Made by a program: the position numbers and the translations under genes. Of a stretch of 64,000 bases of DNA, positions 48,021 through 57,843 are shown piece after piece. Under the pieces are notes generated by a model. That model worked only from the letters and a program-made list of their open reading frames with translations. It searched no databases and was not told where the DNA came from. The stretch is from Streptomyces liangshanensis (GTDB lineage: Bacteria > Actinomycetota > Actinomycetes > Streptomycetales > Streptomycetaceae): positions 3,913,001 to 3,977,000 of the forward strand of contig NZ_CP050177.1 in the NCBI RefSeq assembly GCF_011694815.1, given 5' to 3'. The first letter of the stretch is position 1, and every line of letters begins with the position of its first letter.

Positions 48021-48848
48021 CGGAACCGCCTCCTGCTGTTGCTCGCTCGTCCTGCCGGCCTTCGTCGTCGGCCCTGATGCCGGGGACCAGTCTGACGTAC
48101 GGCACCGACAGTCCGTGCTGCTGCGGGTCAAGTCGGGGCGAGGGCGGCGGAGAGCTTCCTCGCCGACTTGTGCACAGGCCCCACTTCGAACCGGATCCCT
48201 CGAGAACTCTTAGTGGGAGTAGTAGTAGGGCCTGTGGAAACCGTGGATAACGTCGTTTGCGCAGGTCAGCCCCGCTTTTTTGTCCACCGACCCTGTGGGC
48301 GGTATCCGTGGACAACCGGGTCTCTCTGTGGACGGGCGAAAGTTGTGCACACCCCATGCACAGGACAGGGGGACTTCTCCCCAGCGCCGTCCCCAGCTTT
48401 ACCCACGTTCCCCACAGCCCAACCGACCTCCTCGGTGTGACGCCTTTCACTCGACTCAGCGATCCCGGGCGTTTTGTTGCCGAACAGTGGACAGGCCTGT
48501 GGGGAAGTTGTGGGTAAGAGGGCCTGCCCTGTGGGCCGCCGGTGGACAACGTCTTCCCGCCCCTGTGGACAGAAATTTCGTCCACAGGCTGTGGAGAACT
48601 GTCACGCACAATTCCACAGGCGCCTGACCAGCCACGATAATCCCGCACCCGCCTTGCCTGTGGAAGCGTTCTGGACAACTTCCGGGGTCCCCAGGCTGTG
48701 GACGGAAGATCACCCCCAGGTCTGTGGAGAAGTCGCCCGAAGCGCCCGGTGTTCGAACAGCGGGCCCCGGCGGCGACGCGCCGGGAACGGCGAAGGGCGT
48801 CCGGGAAGTGCTCCCCGGACGCCCTCGGAGGGGGTCTGGCCGCCCCTG
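48021..48848. other. oriC: Replication origin oriC (dnaN-dnaA intergenic region)
   Basis: 828 bp between dnaN and dnaA. I count about 19 matches to TTGTCCACA within two mismatches. Plus-orientation examples: 48280 (TTGTCCACC) and 48578 (TCGTCCACA). Complement-orientation examples (TGTGGACAA type): 48242, 48307, 48327, 48486, 48541, 48564, 48590, 48670, 48697 and 48723. Two TTGTGCACA copies lie at 48168 and 48343. Most are in the TGTGG orientation. The count and intergenic site match the known Streptomyces oriC, which has about 19 boxes. The dnaA terminator sits at the edge near 48800. Confidence 0.95.
48794..48825 (-). terminator. dnaA terminator hairpin
   Basis: A 12-bp perfect stem, AGGGCGTCCGGG (48794-48805) with CCCGGACGCCCT (48814-48825), loop of 8 nt. 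It begins 24 bp 3' of the dnaA stop on the minus strand. Confidence 0.8.
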
Positions 48849-50612
48849 TCAGCCGTTCTTGATGCGGTTCGTGAGCTCCGTGACCTGGTTGTAGATGGAC
48901 CGCCGCTCGGCCATCAGCGCCCGGATCTTCCGGTCCGCGTGCATCACGGTCGTATGGTCCCGCCCGCCGAACTGCGCCCCGATCTTCGGCAGCGAGAGAT
49001 CCGTCAGCTCCCGGCAGAGGTACATCGCGATCTGGCGGGCCGTCACCAGGACCCGGCTGCGGGACGACCCGCAGAGGTCCTCCACGGTCAGCCCGAAGTA
49101 GTCCGCGGTCGCCGCCATGATGGCGCTCGCCGTGATCTCCGGGGCCGCGTCCTCGCCCCCCGGGATCAGGTCCTTGAGGACGATCTCCGTCAGGCCGAGG
49201 TCCACCGGCTGCCGGTTGAGCGAGGCGAACGCGGTCACCCGGATCAGCGCGCCCTCCAGCTCCCGGATGTTGCGCGAGATCCGGGACGCGATGAACTCCA
49301 GCACCTCCGGCGGCGCGTTCAGCTGCTCCTGCACCGCCTTCTTACGGAGGATCGCGATACGCGTCTCCAGCTCGGGCGGCTGCACATCGGTGGTCAGCCC
49401 CCACTCGAAGCGGTTGCGCAGCCGGTCCTCCAGGGTGATCAGCTGCTTGGGCGGCCGGTCCGAGGACAGCACGATCTGCTTGTTCGCGTTGTGGAGCGTG
49501 TTGAACGTGTGGAAGAACTCCTCCTGCGTCGACTCCTTGCTCGCCAGGAACTGGATGTCGTCGACCAGGAGGATGTCGACATCCCGGTACCGCTTCCGGA
49601 AGGTGTCGCCCTTGCCGTCCCGGATCGAGTTGATGAACTCGTTCGTGAACTCCTCCGAGCTCACGTACCGCACCCGCGTCCCCGGATAGAGGCTGCGCGC
49701 GTAGTGCCCGATCGCGTGGAGCAGGTGGGTCTTGCCGAGCCCGGACTCCCCGTAGATGAAGAGGGGGTTGTACGCCTTCGCGGGCGCCTCGGCCACCGCG
49801 ACCGCCGCCGCGTGCGCGAACCGGTTGGAGGCGCCGATGACGAAGGTGTCGAAGAGGTACTTCGGGTTGAGCCGGGCATGCGGCTCCCCGGGCCGCGGCG
49901 CCGGCGCGGACTGCGGGCCCACCGGTCCCGGCGCCCCCCGGTGCCGGCCCCCGCTCGGCCCGCCGCCGTGCTGGGGCGACTGCGGGTCCTGGAGGTCGTG
50001 CCGCTCGTGCTGCTGCTCGTACTGCGAGCGGTCGGGGCCCTGCGGCTGCCGGTAGTCGTGCTGCGGCTGCTGGGGGTGGGTGGTGGCGTACGGATCGCGG
50101 TCCTGGTAGCCGCCGAGCCGGGGCTGCCAGGACAGGTCGTCCTGGGTCTGCGGCCAGACACCGGGATCGGGGCGCTGGCGCTGCTGGTAGTCCGGGTAGG
50201 CCGGGCGCGCCGACGGCATCCCGTCGTCCGGCGGGCGGTGACCGTAGTTGTCGTATGTATCTGTCTGCCGCTGCTCGTCGTGGAGCGAGGACTGGTAGCG
50301 GTGCTGCTGCGGTACGGCGGGGGCGGGCGCGGGCTCGCCGGCCGTCTCGTCCACGGTGATCGCGATCCGGATGGGCCGGCCGCACTCGTGGCTCAGGGTC
50401 TCGCTGATCAACGGGGCGAGGCGGCCCTCCAGGACCCGCTTGCCCCATTCGTTGGGGACGGCGAGCAGCGCCGTGTCGGCGACCAGCGCGAGGGGCTGGC
50501 AGCGCTCGATCCACTGCTTGTCCTTGGGCTCCACCCCCTGCTGGCCCTCCCTGAGGAGCTGCTCCAGCACTCGTGGCCACACTGCGGCAAGATCGGCAGG
50601 TACATCAGCCAC
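48849..50612 (-). CDS. dnaA: Chromosomal replication initiator protein DnaA
   Basis: A 587-residue initiator. Domain I (about 1-90) interacts with helicase and partners. Domain II is a long Gln/Pro/Tyr-rich linker (about 90-250), as in Streptomyces, though shorter than the form I remember from S. coelicolor. The AAA+ domain III carries Walker [12 protein letters not shown] and Walker [11 protein letters not shown]. Domain IV holds the DnaA-box recognition signature [17 protein letters not shown] start at 50612. It faces rpmH across 360 bp that contains two DnaA boxes, allowing autorepression. Confidence 0.98.
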   Translation of the reverse strand: MADVPADLAAVWPRVLEQLLREGQQGVEPKDKQWIERCQPLALVADTALLAVPNEWGKRVLEGRLAPLISETLSHECGRPIRIAITVDETAGEPAPAPAVPQQHRYQSSLHDEQRQTDTYDNYGHRPPDDGMPSARPAYPDYQQRQRPDPGVWPQTQDDLSWQPRLGGYQDRDPYATTHPQQPQHDYRQPQGPDRSQYEQQHERHDLQDPQSPQHGGGPSGGRHRGAPGPVGPQSAPAPRPGEPHARLNPKYLFDTFVIGASNRFAHAAAVAVAEAPAKAYNPLFIYGESGLGKTHLLHAIGHYARSLYPGTRVRYVSSEEFTNEFINSIRDGKGDTFRKRYRDVDILLVDDIQFLASKESTQEEFFHTFNTLHNANKQIVLSSDRPPKQLITLEDRLRNRFEWGLTTDVQPPELETRIAILRKKAVQEQLNAPPEVLEFIASRISRNIRELEGALIRVTAFASLNRQPVDLGLTEIVLKDLIPGGEDAAPEITASAIMAATADYFGLTVEDLCGSSRSRVLVTARQIAMYLCRELTDLSLPKIGAQFGGRDHTTVMHADRKIRALMAERRSIYNQVTELTNRIKNG

Positions 50613-50972
50613 AAGGCACGCTCTCTCACAGGTCCCACGAAGACGGGGCTCTCGGGACGGGGTGGGAAGACCGGCGGAAACGAAACCGGAGTTCAGCCAC
50701 GGTAGTCAGGCCGGGGTCCGACGTTCAAGTTGTTGTCCACAGGCTGTGCACAATGGGAGGTGGCAGCTCACTGGTTTGACCGGATGGCGTAGCCGCGCGT
50801 ACCGTGACCAGGTCGAGTTGTCGATGGCTGCTGCCGCCTGCCTCCGATGGGCAAAGATCACGATCTGTGGTTGTGAAGCGGTGCACTCGGGCGTGGACGC
50901 GAGCTTCTCGTGGGCGCACGGTGACAGCCAGGCGACGCCCCGCCATCACCTTTCACTTTCTGGAGCCCTCGA
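50613..50972. other. 360-bp dnaA-rpmH divergent promoter region
   Basis: It should hold the dnaA promoter (minus) and the rpmH promoter (plus). Nothing coding is seen. It contains TTGTCCACA at 50733-50741 and TGTGCACAA at 50745-50753, close together in opposite orientation. Confidence 0.65.
50733..50753. promoter_or_regulatory. Two DnaA boxes upstream of dnaA
   Basis: A perfect TTGTCCACA at 50733 is followed by an inverted one-mismatch box TGTGCACAA at 50745, starts 12 bp apart. Paired boxes 120 bp upstream of the dnaA start are the standard autoregulation site. Confidence 0.75.
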
Positions 50973-51110
50973 GTGAGCAAGCGCACCTTCCAGCCGAACA
51001 ACCGTCGTCGTGCGAAGACCCACGGCTTCCGTCTGCGCATGCGTACCCGTGCCGGTCGTGCGATCCTCGCGACCCGCCGTGGCAAGGGTCGCGCCCGTCT
51101 GTCCGCCTGA
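50973..51110 (+). CDS. rpmH: 50S ribosomal protein L34
   Basis: A 45-residue gene from GTG 50973 ending at TGA 51108-51110. The product is [19 protein letters not shown]… then [24 protein letters not shown], the typical very basic L34. L34 is near the peptide exit side of the large subunit. It is the first gene of the rpmH-rnpA-yidD-yidC-jag run and is divergent from dnaA, the standard bacterial arrangement. Confidence 0.98.
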   Translation: MSKRTFQPNNRRRAKTHGFRLRMRTRAGRAILATRRGKGRARLSA

Positions 51111-51128
51111 TCACCTACAGGTCATGAC

Positions 51129-51500
51129 GTGCTGCCTACCGAGAATCGGCTGAGGCGGCGCGAGGACTTCGCGACCGCGGTACGCCGGGGACGCCGGGCC
51201 GGACGCCCGCTTCTTGTCGTCCATCTACACAGCGGTGCAACGGACCCGCACGCGCCTGGGGAGAGCGCTTCCCCGGCACGTGCGGGTTTCGTCGTGAGCA
51301 AAGCTGTGGGCGGCGCGGTGGTACGGACCCGGGTGAAGCGAAGACTTCGCCATCTCATACGCGACCGACTGCTTGAGCTGCCCCCCGGTAGCCTGGTTGT
51401 CGTACGGGCGCTACCCGAAGCGGGTGGCGCCGAATATGAACGACTGGCCCGAGACCTGGACGCCGCTCTTCAGCGGCTGCTGGGAGGGGGCACGCGATGA
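51129..51500 (+). CDS. rnpA: Ribonuclease P protein component
   Basis: A 123-residue basic protein that assists the RNase P RNA in 5' tRNA processing. The family signature is present: [44 protein letters not shown] (the RNR-like motif is RTRVKRRLR), and a final [15 protein letters not shown] helix. It starts at GTG 51129, 18 bp after rpmH, and its last four bases overlap yidD. Confidence 0.96.
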   Translation: MLPTENRLRRREDFATAVRRGRRAGRPLLVVHLHSGATDPHAPGESASPARAGFVVSKAVGGAVVRTRVKRRLRHLIRDRLLELPPGSLVVVRALPEAGGAEYERLARDLDAALQRLLGGGTR

Positions 51501-51856
51501 AGTACCCGCTGCTGGCTCTGATCAAGCTGTACCAGTGGACGATCAGCCCGCTTCTGGGCCCTGTCTGCCGGTACTACCCGTCGTGTTCGCACTACGGGTA
51601 CACGGCCATCGACCGGCATGGCGCGGTGAAAGGCACGGCGCTGACCGCCTGGCGCATTCTGCGGTGCAATCCGTGGTCGCCGGGTGGTGTGGACCATGTC
51701 CCACCGCGCAAGCGCCCGCGTTGGCACGAGCTGCTGCGCACCGCGTGGCGCGGCGACAAGGGCGGGCACTCCGTCGCCGGCGTGCCTTCCGGGGCGTCGG
51801 CCCCCGAACCTCCCAGTCCGGCCGCAGAGACCTCGCCCAAAGCTCAAGGAGCCTGA
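51497..51856 (+). CDS. yidD: Membrane protein insertion efficiency factor YidD
   Basis: A 119-residue protein. The conserved YidD core covers residues 1-75: [31 protein letters not shown], the Cys-x-Tyr-x-Pro-Ser-Cys motif, and [18 protein letters not shown] Pro/Ala-rich tail is longer than in enteric proteins. YidD is a small membrane-associated protein that improves insertion through YidC. ATG 51497 overlaps rnpA (ATGA), and yidC follows three bases after its stop. Confidence 0.95.
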   Translation: MKYPLLALIKLYQWTISPLLGPVCRYYPSCSHYGYTAIDRHGAVKGTALTAWRILRCNPWSPGGVDHVPPRKRPRWHELLRTAWRGDKGGHSVAGVPSGASAPEPPSPAAETSPKAQGA

Positions 51857-51859
51857 TTA

Positions 51860-53161
51860 GTGGACACGATTGCCGGATTCTTCAGTTTCATCACCACGCC
51901 AGTCTCGTGGGTCATTGTCCAGTTCCACAGTCTGTACGGCGCGATCTTCGGGCCCGACACGGGCTGGGCCTGGGGCCTGTCCATCGTGTCCCTGGTGGTA
52001 CTGATCCGGATCTGTCTGATCCCGCTTTTCGTGAAGCAGATCAAGTCGACCCGGAACATGCAGGTCCTTCAGCCCAAGATGAAGGCGATCCAGGAGCGCT
52101 ACAAGAACGACAAGCAGCGCCAGTCCGAGGAAATGATGAAGCTGTACAAGGAGACGGGTACCAACCCGCTCTCCTCGTGTCTTCCGATCCTGGCGCAGTC
52201 CCCGTTCTTCTTCGCGCTCTACCACGTGCTGTCGAGCATCGCCAACGGCAAGACGATGGGCGTGATCGACCAGGGCTTGCTGGACAGTGCCCGTAAGGCG
52301 CACATCTTCGGCGCCCCGCTGGCGTCGAAGTTCCTGGAGAGCAGCGCGAAGGTCGACGCGCTGGGCGCTTCGCTGACCAACGTGCGGATCGTCACAGCGA
52401 TCATGATCCTTCTGATGTCGGCGTCGCAGTTCTACACGCAGCGCCAGCTGATGACGAAGAACGTCGACCTGACGGTCAAGACGCCGTACATGCAGCAGCA
52501 GAAGATGTTGATGTACATCTTCCCGGTCATCTTCGCCGTCACGGGCATCAACTTCCCCGTCGGTGTCCTCGTCTACTGGCTGACCACCAACGTGTGGACC
52601 ATGGGCCAGCAGATGTACGTGATCAACCAGAACCCGACACCGGGCAGCAAGGCGCAGGACGCGTACCTCGGGCGTCTGCTGAAGAACATCACGACGCACG
52701 AGCAGGTCACGTCCAAGCGGAAGCGCACCATCGTCGGGGCGATCGTGGCCAAGGGGCCCGACCGCAACGACAACGAGCGTAAGTTCTTCCTGAACCTCGC
52801 GAAGGCGGGTCTGGTGCCCCAGGCCGACGGCACGGTCGCCAAGAGCGACACGGTGGCTGCCGAGGCCGAGGTGGGTGCCGCGGCGGCCAGGCGGCAGCAG
52901 CCGAAGCGTCTGACCAAGGCGCAGCGCCAGGCGGCGGCCGCCCAGGCGACGGCGGACCAGAAGCCTGCCGGTTCCGCGCCGGAGCACAAGGCGGCGGACG
53001 ACGCCGCTCCCGCGGCGAAGACCTCGCTGGAGAAGCAGGACGAGCCGCGGGACTCCACGTCCAAGCCGTCGGGCAAGCCCGCCGCCGGTTCCTCCCCACG
53101 CCAAGCCAAGGCGGGACAGCGCAAGGGCCAGCAGCGGCCCAAGCACCCCTCCAAGAAGTAA
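51860..53161 (+). CDS. yidC: Membrane protein insertase YidC/Oxa1
   Basis: A 433-residue insertase starting at GTG 51860, with AAGGAG eight bases upstream. A short N-terminal segment replaces the large periplasmic domain of Gram-negatives. The conserved hydrophobic groove region includes [20 protein letters not shown] with the key Arg, a [25 protein letters not shown] hairpin (here [12 protein letters not shown]), and two later transmembrane segments ([16 protein letters not shown] and [18 protein letters not shown]). The C-terminus is a long Lys/Ala/Pro-rich tail likely to contact ribosomes. It inserts membrane proteins with or without Sec. Confidence 0.96.
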   Translation: MDTIAGFFSFITTPVSWVIVQFHSLYGAIFGPDTGWAWGLSIVSLVVLIRICLIPLFVKQIKSTRNMQVLQPKMKAIQERYKNDKQRQSEEMMKLYKETGTNPLSSCLPILAQSPFFFALYHVLSSIANGKTMGVIDQGLLDSARKAHIFGAPLASKFLESSAKVDALGASLTNVRIVTAIMILLMSASQFYTQRQLMTKNVDLTVKTPYMQQQKMLMYIFPVIFAVTGINFPVGVLVYWLTTNVWTMGQQMYVINQNPTPGSKAQDAYLGRLLKNITTHEQVTSKRKRTIVGAIVAKGPDRNDNERKFFLNLAKAGLVPQADGTVAKSDTVAAEAEVGAAAARRQQPKRLTKAQRQAAAAQATADQKPAGSAPEHKAADDAAPAAKTSLEKQDEPRDSTSKPSGKPAAGSSPRQAKAGQRKGQQRPKHPSKK

Positions 53162-53176
53162 CGAAGGAGTCCATCC

Positions 53177-53686
53177 GTGACGGAAGGCACCATCTCCGCC
53201 GCCGCCGAGGGGGGCGACACCCTGACCCGCCTGGAGCAGGAAGGGGAGATCGCGGCCGACTACCTCGAAGGCCTGCTCGACATCGCCGACCTCGACGGTG
53301 ACATCGACATGGACGTCGAGGCCGACCGGGCCGCGGTTTCGATCATCAGCGACAGCGGCCGGGACCTCCAGAAGCTCGTGGGGCGTGACGGCGAGGTCCT
53401 GGAGGCGCTCCAGGAGCTGACGCGGCTCGCGGTGCACCGGGAGACCGGGGACCGCAGCCGGCTGATGCTCGACATCGCCGGTTTCCGGGCGAAGAAGCGC
53501 ACCGAGCTCGCCGAGCTGGGTGCGAAGGCCGCGGACGAGGTCAAGTCCACCGGTGCCCCGGTGAAGCTCGATCCCATGACGCCTTTCGAGCGCAAGGTCG
53601 TGCACGACGCGGTCGCGGCCGCGGGTCTGCGCAGTGAGTCCGAGGGCGAGGAGCCGCAGCGCTTCGTCGTGGTCCTCCCTGCCTGA
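53177..53686 (+). CDS. jag: Jag/KhpB-type KH and R3H RNA-binding protein
   Basis: A 169-residue cytosolic protein. A KH-type domain spans about 20-100, with the GRDGEVLEALQELTRLAV turn; an R3H-like domain follows, with LDPMTPFERKVVHDAVA and a C-terminal SEGEEPQRFVVV segment. The family (Jag, SpoIIIJ-associated, KhpB) binds RNA and is associated with envelope growth. GTG 53177 follows GAAGGAG. It is 15 bp after yidC in the same operon. Confidence 0.94.
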   Translation: MTEGTISAAAEGGDTLTRLEQEGEIAADYLEGLLDIADLDGDIDMDVEADRAAVSIISDSGRDLQKLVGRDGEVLEALQELTRLAVHRETGDRSRLMLDIAGFRAKKRTELAELGAKAADEVKSTGAPVKLDPMTPFERKVVHDAVAAAGLRSESEGEEPQRFVVVLPA

Positions 53687-53700
53687 TCGCCCCTCTCTTT

Positions 53701-53736
53701 TCGGCCCCGCCCTGTTCGCAGGCGGGGCCGAATTTT
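53701..53736 (+). terminator. Hairpin with T-tract after jag
   Basis: Left arm from TCGGCCCCGCC (53701) pairs with GGCGGGGCCGA (53721-53731) over 11 bp plus a bulged CTG/CAG extension and TTCG loop, followed by ATTTT. It ends the rpmH-jag transcript. Confidence 0.8.
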
Positions 53737-53791
53737 GTCAGCCTGTTAGTCAGCCGCCCTCGGGGTGGTTCGGTACGGAAGGACGGTCCCC

Positions 53792-54508
53792 GTGACAGAG
53801 GCAGCAGAGCTTTCCCCTCCGCCGGACGAGGCGCGGACGCTTTTCGGCGCGTCCTTCGCCTCGGCGGTCCGCTACGCGGAGCTGCTGGCGGACGCGGGGG
53901 TCAAGCGCGGCCTGATCGGCCCCCGGGAGGTCCCGCGCCTCTGGGAGCGGCATCTGCTGAACTGCGCGGTGCTGTCCGAGGTCGTTCCCGAAGGCGTGAC
54001 GGTCTGCGACGTCGGCTCGGGCGCGGGGCTGCCGGGCATACCGCTGGCGCTGGTACGGCCCGATCTCAAGATCACGCTCCTGGAGCCGCTGCTGCGGCGC
54101 ACCAACTTTCTCCAGGAGGTGGTGGAGCTGCTGGGGCTGGACCACGTCACGGTGGTGCGTGGGCGGGCCGAGGAGGTCCTGGGCACCCTCCCGCCGGTCC
54201 ACGTGGTGACGGCGCGCGCGGTGGCCCCGCTGGACCGCCTGGCGGGCTGGGGAGTGCCGCTGCTGCGTCCCTACGGGGAGATGCTGCTCCTGAAGGGCGA
54301 CACCGCCGAGGAGGAGGTCAAGGGGGCCAGGGCCGCGCTCAGCAAGCTCGGTGTGCTGGAGGCCTCGGTGCTGCGGGTCGGGGAAGGGGTGGTCGATCCG
54401 CTGGCCACGGTGGTGCGGGTGGAGGTCGGGGAGAGCCCCGGTGGCGTACGGTTCGCAGCGAAGCGGGCCAAGGCCGCGCGGACCAGCCGTACGCGACGGC
54501 GCCGCTGA
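53792..54508 (+). CDS. rsmG: 16S rRNA (guanine-N7) methyltransferase RsmG (GidB)
   Basis: A 238-residue enzyme from GTG 53792, with AAGGA eight bases upstream; an open frame to 53765 is not needed. It methylates G527 (E. coli numbering) of 16S rRNA; loss causes low-level streptomycin resistance in Streptomyces. SAM-binding motif VCDVGSGAGLPGIPLAL and the RRTNFLQEVVELLGL region are clear, with the VTARAVAPLDRLAGW motif further on. A basic tail (AKAARTSRTRRRR) ends it. It lies upstream of parA. Confidence 0.95.
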   Translation: MTEAAELSPPPDEARTLFGASFASAVRYAELLADAGVKRGLIGPREVPRLWERHLLNCAVLSEVVPEGVTVCDVGSGAGLPGIPLALVRPDLKITLLEPLLRRTNFLQEVVELLGLDHVTVVRGRAEEVLGTLPPVHVVTARAVAPLDRLAGWGVPLLRPYGEMLLLKGDTAEEEVKGARAALSKLGVLEASVLRVGEGVVDPLATVVRVEVGESPGGVRFAAKRAKAARTSRTRRRR

Positions 54509-54788
54509 GCCGTACAGTCCGTAGTGCCTATCAGTGATCTGCCTATCAGTGATGCTCCATACAAGCTGCCATACCTACGCATTGCGGAGTGTCGTGACGG
54601 CGTGACCCTGCGGCGGATGCATCGTGTTTCACGTGAAACACCGTTCATTGCTTCAGGGAATCATCGGCCGTGGCCGCGCGGCAGCGACGCCGCGTGGTCG
54701 AAAGTCCCTCGTTCGAGGCATGGGGTTGTCCACACAGGTGGATTCATCCACAGAACCACCGGCCTCACTGGTTCACGACCCCGAAAGC
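54509..54788 (+). promoter_or_regulatory. parAB leader with parS and DnaA boxes
   Basis: 280 bp between rsmG and parA. It contains parS1 at 54625-54640, TTGTCCACA at 54726-54734 and TCATCCACA at 54744-54752. The parAB promoters should lie here. The frame of parA is open through this stretch but lacks a good ribosome site. Confidence 0.65.
54625..54640. other. parS: parS1 centromere site
   Basis: TGTTTCACGTGAAACA, a perfect 16-bp palindrome (18 bp including flanks G and C), identical to the actinobacterial parS consensus. It is bound by ParB. It lies in the parA leader. Confidence 0.97.
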
Positions 54789-55862
54789 ATGGCAGGCTCT
54801 ATTCATTGCGAGTCTGAAGTCGAGGAGAGTGAATCCTTGCGGTCCGACGCCAACATCGCGGGACCGATGACCGATCCGGTCCCCGGTCCCCGCACTGAGT
54901 CGGCGGGGGAGGATGTTTCACGTGAAACACCGCCCCCGATGGACGACACCCCCATTGGCCGTGCCGCTCAGCTGGCGGTGGAGGCTCTCGGCCGCGCCGG
55001 CGAGGGCTTGCCCCGCCCGGAGCAGACGCGTGTCATGGTCGTCGCCAATCAGAAGGGCGGAGTAGGGAAGACCACCACCACGGTCAACCTGGCCGCCTCG
55101 CTCGCGCTGCACGGCGCGCGCGTTCTGGTGATCGACCTCGATCCACAGGGCAACGCCTCCACGGCGCTCGGGATCGACCATCACGCCGAAGTCCCCTCGA
55201 TCTATGACGTCCTGGTGGAGAGCAGGCCACTGTCCGAAGTGGTCCAGCCCGTGCCTGACGTCGAAGGCCTCTTCTGTGCCCCGGCCACCATCGATCTCGC
55301 CGGTGCGGAGATCGAACTGGTATCGCTGGTGGCGCGGGAGAGTCGGCTCCAGCGGGCGATCGACGCGTACGAGCAGCCGTTGGACTACATCCTCATCGAC
55401 TGCCCGCCCTCGCTCGGCCTGCTGACCGTCAACGCGATGGTCGCCGGTGCGGAGGTGCTGATCCCCATCCAGTGCGAGTACTACGCGCTGGAGGGGCTGG
55501 GACAGCTCCTCCGCAACGTCGATCTGGTCCGTGGGCATCTCAACCCGACCCTGCATGTGTCCACGATCCTGCTCACCATGTATGACGGCAGGACGCGTCT
55601 TGCCTCGCAGGTGGCGGAGGAAGTACGCAGTCACTTCGGGAAGGAGGTGCTGCGGACGAGCATCCCTCGGTCCGTACGCATCTCCGAGGCGCCCAGTTAC
55701 GGCCAGACGGTGTTGACCTACGATCCGGGATCCAGTGGGTCCCTGTCCTACCTCGAAGCCGCCCGTGAGATCGCTCTCCGGGGGGTCGGGGTGCACTATG
55801 ACGCCCAGCAGGTCCATGTGGGCAGCCAGAACAACCAGCAGATGTCGGAGGGGATCCAGTGA
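54789..55862 (+). CDS. parA: Chromosome partitioning ATPase ParA
   Basis: A 357-residue Walker-type ATPase from ATG 54789, the length I recall for the S. coelicolor protein; TTG 54837, preceded by GAGGAG, is the better ribosome-site candidate. About 80 disordered residues precede the catalytic domain. The deviant Walker A is [19 protein letters not shown], followed by [11 protein letters not shown] and [12 protein letters not shown]. ParA binds DNA nonspecifically in the ATP form and moves ParB-bound origins; in Streptomyces it extends from hyphal tips. parS2 lies inside its coding sequence. It overlaps parB by GTGA. Confidence 0.95.
   Translation: MAGSIHCESEVEESESLRSDANIAGPMTDPVPGPRTESAGEDVSRETPPPMDDTPIGRAAQLAVEALGRAGEGLPRPEQTRVMVVANQKGGVGKTTTTVNLAASLALHGARVLVIDLDPQGNASTALGIDHHAEVPSIYDVLVESRPLSEVVQPVPDVEGLFCAPATIDLAGAEIELVSLVARESRLQRAIDAYEQPLDYILIDCPPSLGLLTVNAMVAGAEVLIPIQCEYYALEGLGQLLRNVDLVRGHLNPTLHVSTILLTMYDGRTRLASQVAEEVRSHFGKEVLRTSIPRSVRISEAPSYGQTVLTYDPGSSGSLSYLEAAREIALRGVGVHYDAQQVHVGSQNNQQMSEGIQ
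54914..54929. other. parS: parS2 centromere site, inside parA
   Basis: TGTTTCACGTGAAACA, perfect 16-bp palindrome. In the parA frame it encodes the V-S-R-E-T segment. It lies in the variable N-terminal region. Confidence 0.97.
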
Positions 55863-56959
55863 GTGAGCGACGTAGAGGGTTGGGGCGTGGGCTTGGTGCG
55901 CTGATCCCTGCCGCTCCCCCGGAGAAGCAGGTGCCCTCCACCGGAGTGGCCACGGCGTCCCCGGGAGCAACACCGGTGTTGACCGCGGATCGGGGTGTGG
56001 CCGCCGCGAAGGTGACCTCCCTTCCCTCGGCGGCATCGGTGCCGGACGCGGAGAGGATCACCCCGGAGTACGAGGAGACGCCCGAGCCCGCCCCGGCGGC
56101 CGGTGCGCACTTCGCCGAGCTGCCGATCGACTCCATCACCCCGAACCCGCGGCAGCCCCGCGAGGTGTTCGACGAGGACGCCCTCGCCGAACTGGTCACC
56201 TCCATCAAGGAGGTGGGGCTCCTCCAGCCCGTCGTCGTACGGCAGGTGGGGCCGGAGCGCTACGAGCTCATCATGGGCGAGCGGCGCTGGCGGGCCTGCC
56301 GGGAGGCCGGCGTGGAGCGCATCCCCTCGATCGTCCGCGCCACGGACGACGAGAAGCTCCTGCTCGACGCGCTGCTGGAGAACCTGCACCGCGCCCAGCT
56401 GAACCCGCTGGAAGAGGCCGCTGCCTACGACCAGTTGCTCAAGGACTTCAACTGCACGCACGACCAGCTGGCGGACCGGATCGGACGCTCCCGTCCGCAG
56501 GTCTCCAACACGCTGCGGCTGCTGCGGTTGTCTCCTTCGGTCCAACGCCGTGTCGCCGCCGGGGTGCTGTCGGCGGGTCACGCCCGTGCCCTCCTCGCCG
56601 TGGAGGACTCGGGGGAGCAGGACCGGCTGGCCCGCCGCATCGTGGCGGAGGGGCTTTCGGTGCGGTCCATCGAGGAGATCGTGAAGCTCATGGAATCGGG
56701 CCCGCAGCCCGGTCCCAAGGCCAAGGGACCGCGGGCCGGCGCCCGGCTGTCCCCGGCGCTGGGCGACCTCGCCTCGCGTCTGTCGGACCGCTTCGAGACC
56801 CGGGTGAAGGTCGACCTGGGGCAGAAGAAGGGGAAGATCGTCGTCGAGTTCGCCTCGATGGACGACCTGGACCGGATCCTCGGCACGCTGGCCCCCGGCG
56901 AGGGCCGGATCCTGGACCAGGTCCTCACCGAGGACGACGGGGAGGACAACGAGAGCTGA
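55859..56959 (+). CDS. parB: Chromosome partitioning protein ParB
   Basis: A 366-residue CTPase and parS-binding protein. N-terminal leader [14 protein letters not shown] is the ParA-contact motif. The CTP-binding domain includes [19 protein letters not shown] and the arginine patch [12 protein letters not shown]. The central helix-turn-helix domain ([22 protein letters not shown]) binds parS. The C-terminal domain dimerises ([17 protein letters not shown]). ParB spreads from parS and condenses the origin region for segregation during sporulation. Its GTG start overlaps the parA stop. Confidence 0.97.
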   Translation: MSERRRGLGRGLGALIPAAPPEKQVPSTGVATASPGATPVLTADRGVAAAKVTSLPSAASVPDAERITPEYEETPEPAPAAGAHFAELPIDSITPNPRQPREVFDEDALAELVTSIKEVGLLQPVVVRQVGPERYELIMGERRWRACREAGVERIPSIVRATDDEKLLLDALLENLHRAQLNPLEEAAAYDQLLKDFNCTHDQLADRIGRSRPQVSNTLRLLRLSPSVQRRVAAGVLSAGHARALLAVEDSGEQDRLARRIVAEGLSVRSIEEIVKLMESGPQPGPKAKGPRAGARLSPALGDLASRLSDRFETRVKVDLGQKKGKIVVEFASMDDLDRILGTLAPGEGRILDQVLTEDDGEDNES

Positions 56960-56976
56960 CGCTCTCGAACTGCCCG

Positions 56977-57021
56977 AAGGGCGGGCTGTGTTCCCCGGTT
57001 ACCGGAACACAGCCCGCCCTT
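56977..57021 (+). terminator. parAB operon terminator
   Basis: An 18-bp perfect stem, arms 56977-56994 and 57004-57021, around a 9-nt loop, starting 18 bp after the parB stop. Confidence 0.88.
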
Positions 57022-57142
57022 TGCTGTCTCTCGGTGTGCGAAGAACCCTGAGGTGGATACGATTCGTTAGCCTGCTCAGGGAACGGGGTGCGCGGACGGA
57101 CGCCCGTGTCGCGACGGGCGAGGGAAGTGAGGAACAGCCTCT

Positions 57143-57760
57143 ATGGGGCGTCGGCTTGTACCGCTCACGCTGGACAACCTTCCGGACATTCCCCCACGCT
57201 GCCGTGCGTGTGTCTTCTGGGAGCTCGATCCGGTCAGCGGAGAAGCCGCGGTCAAGGCGGGCACACCCGAGGCGGAGAAGGAGGCGTGGATCTCCGCCGT
57301 GCTGCTGGAGTGGGGATCGTGCGGCCGCCTCGCCTACGTCGACGACGTACCGGTGGGCTATGTGCTGTACGCGCCTCCCGCCTACGTCCCCCGGGCCACG
57401 GCCTTTCCGACGAGCCCGGTCTCCCCTGACGCCGTCCAGCTGATGACGGGCTGGATCCTGCCGGAGTACCAGGGGCAGGGGTTGGGCCGCGCGATGGTGC
57501 AGACCGTGGCGAAGGATCTGCTGCGGCGGGAGTTCAAGGCTGTCGAGGCGTTCGGCAACGCGCGGTGGAAGGAGCCGGCGTGTGTGCTGCCGGCCGATCA
57601 CCTGCTCGCGGTCGGCTTCAAGACCGTCCGGCCGCACCCGACGTACCCCCGCCTGAGGCTGGAGCTGCGCACGATGCTCTCGTGGAAGGAAGACGTGGAG
57701 CTGGCGCTCGACCGGCTGCTCGGCAAGGTCCACAAGGAGCCGGTGCTCCGGCCACTGTGA
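57143..57760 (+). CDS. GNAT-family N-acetyltransferase
   Basis: A 205-residue protein with the GNAT fold. The acetyl-CoA-binding motif A is LPEYQGQGLGRAMVQTVAKD (Q/R-x-x-G-x-G/A), preceded by the beta strand VQLMTGWI. An N-terminal RCRACVFWELD segment and a C-terminal LLAVGFKTVRPHPTYPRLRLEL strand are typical of a Streptomyces orthologue group next to parB. The acceptor is unknown. ATG 57143 follows GAGG. It converges with trxA over a strong hairpin. Confidence 0.9.
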   Translation: MGRRLVPLTLDNLPDIPPRCRACVFWELDPVSGEAAVKAGTPEAEKEAWISAVLLEWGSCGRLAYVDDVPVGYVLYAPPAYVPRATAFPTSPVSPDAVQLMTGWILPEYQGQGLGRAMVQTVAKDLLRREFKAVEAFGNARWKEPACVLPADHLLAVGFKTVRPHPTYPRLRLELRTMLSWKEDVELALDRLLGKVHKEPVLRPL

Positions 57761-57790
57761 GCCGCGCTCCGGCCGGCGCCTGAACACGGA

Positions 57791-57820
57791 ACGGGCCCAC
57801 CCCGGCGGGGGTGGGCCCGT
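57791..57820. terminator. Bidirectional terminator between acetyltransferase gene and trxA
   Basis: A 13-bp perfect stem, ACGGGCCCACCCC (57791-57803) and GGGGTGGGCCCGT (57808-57820), loop GGCG. Its right end runs directly into parS3. Confidence 0.88.
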
Positions 57821-57832
57821 TTCACGTGAAAC
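57819..57832. other. parS: parS3 centromere site
   Basis: GTTTCACGTGAAAC, perfect 14-bp core with one flanking base off the 16-bp palindrome. It shares its first two bases with the preceding terminator hairpin and lies between convergent genes. Confidence 0.95.
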
Positions 57833-57843
57833 ATCGCCAGGCG

